Below are positions 56,401 to 64,000 of a stretch of DNA of 64,000 nt, piece after piece. The position numbers and the translations under genes are program-made. The notes under the pieces were generated by a model. The model did not search any database. It was not told the DNA's origin and saw nothing but the letters and a program-made list of their open reading frames with translations. How positions within the stretch are numbered: position 1 is the first letter of the stretch; each line of letters starts with the position of its first letter. The DNA comes from Edolisoma coerulescens (lineage: Eukaryota; Chordata; Aves; Passeriformes; Campephagidae). The stretch is taken from NCBI GenBank assembly GCA_013397115.1, contig VWZW01004077.1, positions 196,540 through 260,539 of the forward strand, written 5' to 3'.

Positions 56401-59400
56401 ACATTCTTTTTCCCAAAAAGTTATTTTGGAACCGCAGAAATGAAATAAAACATCACATCTCTAAAGGGCTGAAGTGGTATGGGTGCTCAGGGAAAGGACT
56501 CATCTTTTAATGCGTGAGCAGCCCTTGTCACAGTGCCCCATAGCTGCTCTATTTTAAGTGCCCTTACCGTAGCACAGCGGCATGTTTCGAGTGGGAAGGG
56601 AGCTCAGAAGCCGAAAACAGAATTTCTACTTCTAGCCATGTACTTGTGACTTCCTCCTTTGTGTATGTTGTCCTTCTGATCAAAATCTCCTTTGCTGTTC
56701 TGATTTAGGCAATTACCCTCCACAAAGCACAAACTCCTCCTGTCAAAATGTCATTTCCAAAGCCTCTCTTCCTCTGTCACTTCTCTTGTGCAAATTTAGT
56801 GCACATCCTGGATGTACAAACAATTGTACTGAACTTCAGCATAGCCCCTGAGCTGTAAAACATGTACAAATTATTCCTGAATATTGTGTGCTGGACAGCG
56901 TGACCAATTTTTTGAAGTGTGCAACAGTGCGTAGTGTGCTCAAACTTTTATGACTTGCATTGCAGCACTCACTTTGCCATATTTTTTAAAAATGCACAAT
57001 TATAGAAAATTATACTATAATAGTACTCTCATAAACTTTATAAAACATCAGGACCCTTATGAAACATCTGTTTCAAAGATTTTGGCTCTGCAGGTGTCTC
57101 TGCTACCTCTGGGTAGCAGCTCTGGCTTTGTGGTTGTACCTTGTGTATTGACTTCTGGTGTTATCAGTAGCCCCTTGGCAGGGCAGCAAGAAGTGCATTT
57201 AGCAAAAAGTGGTCAGCCAAACTCTGAAACTACAAGATATTTCCCCCAAGAAGCTGGAGTAATTAATCACAAAGTGAAAACATAAAAAAAAGAATATAGC
57301 AAACCTAAAATTATGTAATCACTACTGAGTGTTAATAAAGTAGACCTCATATCTAGCTAAAATATTTTAAAACTCTGAATGTACACTAGAAAGCCTTGAT
57401 AATTATGGTGTTTATATTCTGTCCAAAGATAAAAGAAGGGAGGACTATAATCCCCTTTGTAGCTATATTTATCCAAGTGTTTGGCTCCCATATGGATTTT
57501 ATAAAACAAAAAGAAGAAATGACAAAAACCACAGTGGTGCTAACAGCTATAAATCGGGTGTTCTTCGGAGGCTGTTTCACTATGAGTTTCTTCGTGTTTT
57601 CTTTATCCAAATCCTTCCTGGTTATGGTGAGTGTATTGTGGATTTACCCTATTAGAAATGCTGTAGTGAATCAGACAGGAGCTAGCAATGTGGGAAAAGC
57701 TGTTTTAAAAGTAAGTACCACACCAGACTGAACTAAAATCAGTGAAGAGATATGGAGGACCTAAGCAAGACAGCAGAATATCCCAGAGCCAGACACACTG
57801 GTCAAGGCTCACGTAATCAGGGTCTCCTGCATCTACTTAATTGCTGCTATGGTGGAAGCCAAAGATAAAAGTGTAATTTTGTGCCCCTGAGTAACAACTT
57901 GGGGTTGCTCTCCTCCCACCAAAACAACTAACTGTTGTGATAAAGGCATTAAAGTCCTACTCAGCTTGGATAACAGTATCATTCACTTTCACGATGCCTT
58001 TAAAATGAAGTTAAATACGAAACACATTTAACCCAAATATAACCAGCATCACCAGCTATCTTGAATTCTATTGTTTCTAATCAGTTTATTGTTAAGATGT
58101 ATGTATGAAGAAACTAACTTACTATTCAACTATTTTATCCTTTTGCTCTTGCTCAGGCCACAGGACTTACTACAAGTAACATAAGGACCAAAATGGAGGC
58201 AGATTCCACATGTTGCAAACACTTGTTCCACTGAGTTTACTATAAAGAAGCAAGATATTTAATTTATTTATTTTCATTTCATCCCAAAGTGATTATTGGT
58301 TTACATCACCTCAGATGTTTTAATGTATAATTCACATATTATAATCACTTGCTTGGTTCCATCTAAAAAACTTTTACCCAACATCTTTAAAATAATTATG
58401 AAGCAATATCACTGTAGTTGTTTCGATACTTTTAATACAATCACTCATTTTAAGAACATAGTTTTATATTTCTCAACGTGTATTTCCTAAGTAATATTTT
58501 TTTTAAAAAAGTAAATCTGCCTAGTTGCTTCTAGCAATTAAAGACAAGGTACATGGGTATTAGTACCAGAGTTTTATATATATGGAAACGACACATTTCC
58601 AACAATGTTGTAACTAAAGTGTAAAATATATTACATGTTTCAGAGAAAGGCTGTGAGCAGAGTAAAAGGAAAAGCTCTATGAACCAAGGCTAATGCAACT
58701 TAAATAAGGGGCTACAGCTGTTAGTTGACATAAAACTTTAAAAGCAGCTATGGTAGCAAAATTTGTTAATTTTTTACTGCCTGAAATCTGAGCTTAAGTA
58801 AGATTGAGTGAATAGGAAGAATTGTGCTTATCTTCTGGGTTGTTAGGGATCAGAAATCTGTATTTGCCACTGAATACAAAATAACTTGTAAAGCACTTGT
58901 CCTCATTAAAAAAACACTATCCAAGAGTGTCCTCTTGTGGCACTACAGAATAATCCATATGAAGCTGTCTTGTGTAGAAACATTTTTTTTTAACAATTAG
59001 ATTCTGGAGTTGGTTGGGGTGTTCTGGTAGATCTTTTTGTTTGGTTAATCAGTTGGGGTTCTTTGGGTTTTGTTTGATTAGTTGTTTTTTTAAAAAATAA
59101 TACTAAGTAAATATTTGCAAACATGTTTGAATATGTATTTATAGTTTTAGGAATAAGTGTTTCAAGGCTGGTTGGTCTGTGAACAAGGTTTTACATTGGT
59201 GCAAGAAGACACAATGCCAAAGGTCTTCTTGCAATCCGGAGGGCTGGATGGGGCTGTGAATACACAGCCATCCTGGTCAGAGCTCTGCCATTGCTGGCTC
59301 CCCTGCAGGTCCATGAACACCTGTACCTCCCTGTATTTGCACTGTATAGTATGCATAGATAGCATAGAGTTGTGTCTGCAAGGTGTAGTGAGAGCAACCT

Positions 59401-61291
59401 GCATGTAGGTCCTGGGCTGAGTTTGTGTGGTTCTAGGGACCCTCTCACTGACACTATGCACAGCTCTGCAGGTCAAGCTTGCCTTTGGCCATGGCTCTCT
59501 ACCATGCTCAGAAAAGTGTTTATCATACGATTATGTCTAGCTGATGATACCATGGACAAATGTGGCTAGCCACAGGTTAAGATGTTTCCAGTTTAGTCAA
59601 ATGGAAGAAGACCTTTAGTCACTTTTTCTACTGCCTGTCCTGTGCTTTTGAACTTACTTTTTTCACCAAACTCAAAGTAATAAGAGGTGCTTTTTAATTT
59701 GCTGAAAGACTGCTGTAATTCAGGTGTCCCAGAAGTTAATGGGGATATTGGGCAGGATCACAGAAGGGAAGTATGTCCATCCAGGGCTGATGGCTTCTGA
59801 TGTGCATCCACCTCACTGATTGCTCCAAAAGGTCCTAATAACTGTAACTACCTTTCTGTGTAGGCAGCTGCTCCTGAGCAATTTGTAGTAGGAAGGGAGA
59901 CCTCAACAATTTGATACCACATTGGAAAATAGATTAAAATTGTGCTGGAGAATAGACATTAAAAAAAGGGAACTGAAATGAAGCCAATACTGTTGTGTAG
60001 TTGATGAGGCATGAAATGCCAGGATGAAACATTTAATTTATAAGAGATTGTTTTTTCTTGAACAACCAATTACTTAAGAAAGAACAAGGTCTTGCAGTAC
60101 TTTCATGGAGCAGGGTCTTTCACCGACAAGTTCGGTATGAAAAGTTCATGCCAGCACTGTTCGTGGTCACATGACCAGAGCCTCTGCTGCATTTCACAAA
60201 ATTGTCAAAAATTAAATCATTACCTGCATCATTTTATCAGGTTGTTGTCTTGAATTTTACGGAAAGAACTATCATTGATAAAATTCTTGTGGTGTCTGGT
60301 TAGTCCGTAAAAAATCTTTGAGGTGATACAAAAGAAATGTAGTTTCTAATACTTAGTTCATAGAGAACAGGATGGTCTCACAAAAAATAAGCGATCCAAG
60401 ACAGAGAGCTTTGGTTTTAGACTTCATTTAGGAAGAAAATCAAGGATATTTGAGAATTACCCTTGGAGAAGGCAAGCAAGCAAAAACATGTGGGAGAGAC
60501 TTACTTTGAAAACTATTGTGGGCTGATAACCAGAAAACCAGGTTTCTAGGAAGAGTTATTATAAATAAGATTAGTATAAATTTCTTGACTGCTCAGATGA
60601 TGTTTGCAAGATGAAGTTAGTTTCCGTGTTCTTGGGTGTTGTTTCTGTGCCCATATTATTTTGTAAGTTATTTGTTTTATCTTGGTTTTCATCAAACCCA
60701 CATGAGTCTGGATTGCACTTCTTGCTGGTGGGACTGGATTTCACATACGCCTAGGAATACACAGCTAGCACAAAACTAGACTAGTGTAGCATCCCACAGT
60801 TTGGTGGTAATCACATTGTGTTTCTTTCCTGCAAAAAAGAATTTGGACCCTGTGAGTCCATGTTGATTATTAACCTTCCCTTATTTCCAATTAACTCTGC
60901 AGTCTGGTACACAAAGCTACTGAAAGCTTGACTCTGAAAAACCAAATGCACGATACTCACGTCTAAAATTCAAAATTACATTATTTTTACATGGCATGTA
61001 TGAACTTGTTTTCTTCATTCCTTTGCACATTCATACTTTTTTTATTCTCCACGCTTGTGGTGAGGTGCTCTTCTACTGCCTACACACTCCTGCTGAAGAG
61101 CATTCACAAAGTGTTGGGCTTTGTGCTCTTCTTGTAGGTTTAAACATATGAAGTAATGTCATCCCATTTATTACGAAATTATTTCAGCTAAGCATTATAT
61201 TGTTCATATTGCTGAGATAAGCCTTAATAAAGAGTAAAAATTAGAGCACATTCTGAAAAATTGGGATAGTAAATACACCCCTGGCTGAGTG
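53470..61291. other. Intergenic, no gene recognised
   Basis: AT-rich DNA with no splice-supported coding sequence that I can identify. It contains a local duplication at 55351-55490 and a candidate isolated exon at 54391-54469 (weak). Open frames such as 57396-57731 and 59157-59569 show no family features. In mammals, as I recall, RASEF lies downstream of FRMD3 on the same strand; nothing like it is visible here. Confidence 0.75.
55351..55490. repeat. AT-rich stretch bounded by a 30-bp direct repeat
   Basis: tttctttgattgaagactaa at 55351 and tttctttgattgaagaataa at 55461 are exactly 110 bp apart and continue as ttaagtat/ttaaatat. The DNA between is TA-rich, with many short palindromes (atataaatatatatttaaat at about 55409). 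Confidence 0.88.
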
Positions 61292-61822
61292 TAGAATCAC
61301 AGAGTCACTGAACTAGAGGAAATACCAGGAGACTGCCTCAGGCACTGGCCCCACTCAAAGAAGGACCAACTACAGCAGATTTCTAAAAACCAGTCTCCAG
61401 TTGGGTATTGAATATCTCCAAGGACAGACACTCTGCATCAGTGTCCTTTGTGGCCATTTTCTGGAGTCAGTCCAGTATGACCATGTTTCTCTCATACTGG
61501 GAAGCCCAGAGCTAGACCTGGTTTTCTGGGTGTGTCTCACCAGTGCTGAGTAGAGAGAAATGATCACCTCACTCAATCTGCTGGTAACACTTCTCCTAAT
61601 GTAGCCCAGGTGCTTGTTGGCCATCTCTGCAGCAAGGGCACAGTGATGGCTCATATCCAGTTGCCCACAGAACCCCTAAGTCTTTTTCTGTCAAGTTTCT
61701 CCTCAGCTGTTATCTCCCAGCTTGTTCTGGTACATGTGGTTATTTCTCCCCAGAAAAAGGACTTTTCCTTCCCCCTTGCTGAACTAAATGAGATTCCTAT
61801 TTACCCATTTTTCCAGCCATCT
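61292..61822 (-). mobile_element. CR1-type LINE fragment, copy E (old)
   Basis: The + strand start agaatcacagagtcactgaa is the complement of the CR1 3' terminus. The minus frame 61370-61654 includes NKHLGYIRRSVTSRLSEVII and SLYSALVRHTQK, the C-terminal RT region, and the frame then decays. Homology weakens towards 61822. It is 5'-truncated, highly diverged and inert. The + frame 61610-61858 is an antisense shadow. Confidence 0.88.
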
Positions 61823-62684
61823 GGCAACACACAACCAACTGGAATATCAACTAGATAGATCGGGATTGTTTGTGTAGCATTGAGATACATATTTTAATTA
61901 TGTGTGCTATGTAAAATGCAAGGTAATACAGTCCCTGCAAAAGTTTGTTGATATTTCCTGTAGGATAAGTGCTTTTTATTGAGCCTATGCTAAATTTTTT
62001 TCCCTAACCAAGTGGCTATTACTTAGCTAGATGTATACATAAGCGTATACCAAGAGTGAAAAAAATGCTTTTATTGCTACAGAAGAATATATAAATATGA
62101 GCCATCCTGTTAGATCTAATCTGCATGCTACTTATGACAGATGTTACTTGGAAAAGTTTTCTGTGATGAAAAAGGCTTTCTGCTCTCCTCCTTCAGCAGA
62201 GGTTCTGACCATCTAGACTAACAGGTTTACGATGATCAGGGACATCTTCATTCAGATCTTTGCCACAAATTTTTGTTATGACTAGGACTCAGTGAACCCA
62301 ACTTGCTTCAGTTCAGTTAAATTATTGAAGAAGAAGGAAAAAAAGAAGACAAAAGGTTTTCCATTAGTAAAGAACATTTATTTCATTGCTCTCAAGAATT
62401 TCAGTCAAAATATAATAAAGTAAAAACATCAGCAAACTTTTATCCAAAGGCCAAAAGGTGACAGAAACAAAGCAAAAGAAACCTGCATGCACTGAAAGAC
62501 CTGAATAGTTAATAGGGAAGGTGGTTTCTAAAAAAAGAAGAAGCTCAAGGCTGTGACTAAAGAAGCAAACAAAAGTGTAGGTCACCTGCTGTAGGGTAGC
62601 TCTGTCATGGCTTATGTCACGTTCTCACAGTGAATTCCTGAGCAAATACACCTTGCACAAACAAACGTCACGGGCTGCATTTCA
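61823..62684. other. Intergenic, nothing recognised
   Basis: AT-rich non-coding sequence between the CR1 fragment and the CpG-rich patch. It has a purine-rich run at 62321-62356 and no open frame of note. Confidence 0.8.
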
Positions 62685-62893
62685 GTAGCGCTGAACGAAT
62701 GCTCCAGCAGTCAAGCGTGGCGTTCCTTGGGAGAGGCCCTGGCAGCAGCCGCAGCAGCGGCAGCCGGAGGCAGCGTCCCCACGGGCGCGAGGCCTGCCCC
62801 ACACCGGGTGTGCCGCACGGGCAGCTGGAGACACAGGAAGGCAGGAGGCCTCCATGCGGGATTTTGTCTGGTGTCATAGACTATCAGCTGTAG
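62685..62893 (+). other. CpG-rich patch, possible exon of unknown transcript
   Basis: About 15 CpG dinucleotides occur in 200 bp, against almost none in the flanking kilobases, with GCAGC/GCCGC triplet-like runs at 62740-62775. An acceptor-like gctgcatttcag ends at 62684 and a donor-like gtaaac starts at 62894, so it could be an internal exon. The + frame from 62699 codes for 64 residues and reads SSRSSGSRRQRPHGR, ending at the TAG just before the donor-like GT. The minus strand has two overlapping frames, one with an Ala run. I do not recognise any product. A small CpG island or a retroposed fragment are alternatives. Confidence 0.35.
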
Positions 62894-64000
62894 GTAAACA
62901 CACATACAGGTAAACGAAACTCATCAGGCAGGCATAAAAAAACCTAAGTCAGAGGGATTTTTCCGTTAATTGTTGTACTTCAGTTGGCTTTGGTTGTTGT
63001 ACAAGCCATGAACCAAAACTTCAAAACTCAGCAAGGTTTTTTCAGCTGTACATGTTCAGCTGCATAAGGAAGGCTGTCAGCTTTTGCGTGGTGAGGGTAG
63101 TTATGCTGTACTTCCAAAGACAGGCTATGTACTCAATTTCCTAGATTGATTAAGGCATACTATTATGATTGACAGTAGATACTTCTGTATGTACATTTCC
63201 ATGCTGTCAGTACTCTGCTACTTATAATGCATAAAGTTTGCAAATATGAAGGCAATGCTCACCTTCCTTAGCCAGCCTCTAACAAATGAAACTATTTTTT
63301 TTCTGAGCTGAAGGAATTTCAAGGGATAGCCTGCCTTTATCTTGCCTTAACATTTCATGCTAACATGAAATCATGTTCAGCCCACTTTGTCAACACAATC
63401 ATGTACTTTTTATGTGTATTTTAAAATTTTCATAAATTTCTGTATTCATATGTTTAATTACTGTAGCTAATTTCCACTTTATTCATACCAGTATCTTAAC
63501 TGGCAGAGTTAAGAATAGCAAACTACAAAGGTGGAGCCTATACAAAGACAACTGTATAAAATCTGTGTGCTAGCACCAAGGAAGTATTGAGAGAAAGATT
63601 CATAGTAGTATAAAGACTATCTTTAAAAAAATCCCCTCCAGTTACTGGAACAGAAAGTATGGCAGGATGTCAGAGCTAGTATTCTGAATACACTAAGGTG
63701 TAAAGATCCTTGGCTTCTTCTCTAATCAGCTTCTGTATGTTATTCCAGCCACTAGTGTTATTAGCATATATTTTATATTTAAGACCAGCTTTTTTAGGAA
63801 AAAACTACAGATCTATATTAGCTTATCATGGGTATTTTATAAGCAAATACACTATTTCATCAGGCTGAACTAGAAATAATTAAATCCTTTAGCTCCACTG
63901 CAGTCATAAGTGCAGACACCTGCTTTGGGTTCATTGGCATTCTCTCAGCTGGTTCTGAGACACTCCATCATGCAACAAGAGTGGAGTGGGAGGCATGTCT
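62894..64000. other. Intergenic, nothing recognised
   Basis: AT-rich sequence to the end of the window with no gene, transposon or structured repeat that I can recognise. Confidence 0.8.

Noticed and set aside
57396..57731. 111-codon hydrophobic plus-strand frame ending near a donor-like gtaagt
   Set aside because: The opposite strand is also open over much of it, no acceptor or family motif is visible, and low-GC hydrophobic frames are common by chance.
59157..59569. Cluster of overlapping frames on both strands
   Set aside because: The overlaps come from locally higher GC and fewer stops. No domain, signal or splice structure supports a gene.
1..64000. CRISPR arrays, prokaryotic operons, tRNA or rRNA genes
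   Set aside because: No regularly spaced direct repeats with unique spacers, no clusters of long uninterrupted genes, and no cloverleaf-like sequence noticed by eye.

Overview
The window is vertebrate nuclear DNA, most probably from a bird. It has a spliced gene with short coding exons (64-124 bp, apart from the last) in long AT-rich introns. It carries at least five decayed CR1-type LINE fragments, the dominant non-LTR retrotransposon of birds and other sauropsids. Two copies of an LTR/endogenous-retrovirus-like repeat look avian from memory. There are also long pyrimidine microsatellites and a 50-N assembly gap. I see no prokaryotic gene structure, CRISPR array or operon. The species cannot be fixed from the sequence alone.

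One gene accounts for all the confident coding sequence: FRMD3 (FERM domain-containing protein 3, also called protein 4.1O), on the + strand. Eleven coding exons lie between 1521 and 50609. All join in consistent reading phase, at canonical AG/GT borders, into 496 complete codons plus a stop. The first of them continues a codon begun upstream, so roughly the first 100 residues (5' exons and promoter) lie outside the window. The encoded part runs from the end of FERM lobe F1, through F2 and the PH-like F3 lobe, into the FERM-adjacent (FA) segment. It then passes through an acidic linker to a hydrophobic membrane-spanning helix and a short C-terminal tail.

Layout: 1-1520 is the end of an intron; 1521-38959 holds ten short exons; 38960-50013 is an 11-kb intron; 50014-50609 is the last coding exon. 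A probable 3' UTR runs to about 53465, with candidate polyadenylation signals at 52233 and 53440. From about 53470 to 64000 I see no gene. That stretch holds one more CR1 fragment (61292-61822) and an isolated CpG-rich patch (62685-62893) with possible exon borders.

The introns hold the repeats: CR1 fragments at about 5997-6955, 10274-10930, 12005-12560 and 41174-41740; ERV-like sequence at 5395-5990 and 32955-33775; and pyrimidine tracts at 1078-1150 and 1940-2279. Several short direct duplications fit no family I recognise, notably 42069-42220 with 43443-43593, 55351-55490, 39373-39478 and 26344-26393.

I found no convincing previously undescribed system. The best leads are the CpG-rich patch at 62.7 kb, the 150-bp duplicate pair flanking a 1.2-kb segment in the last intron, the G4/triplex-prone tracts beside the first exon, and the ERV-CR1 junction near 5.99 kb.
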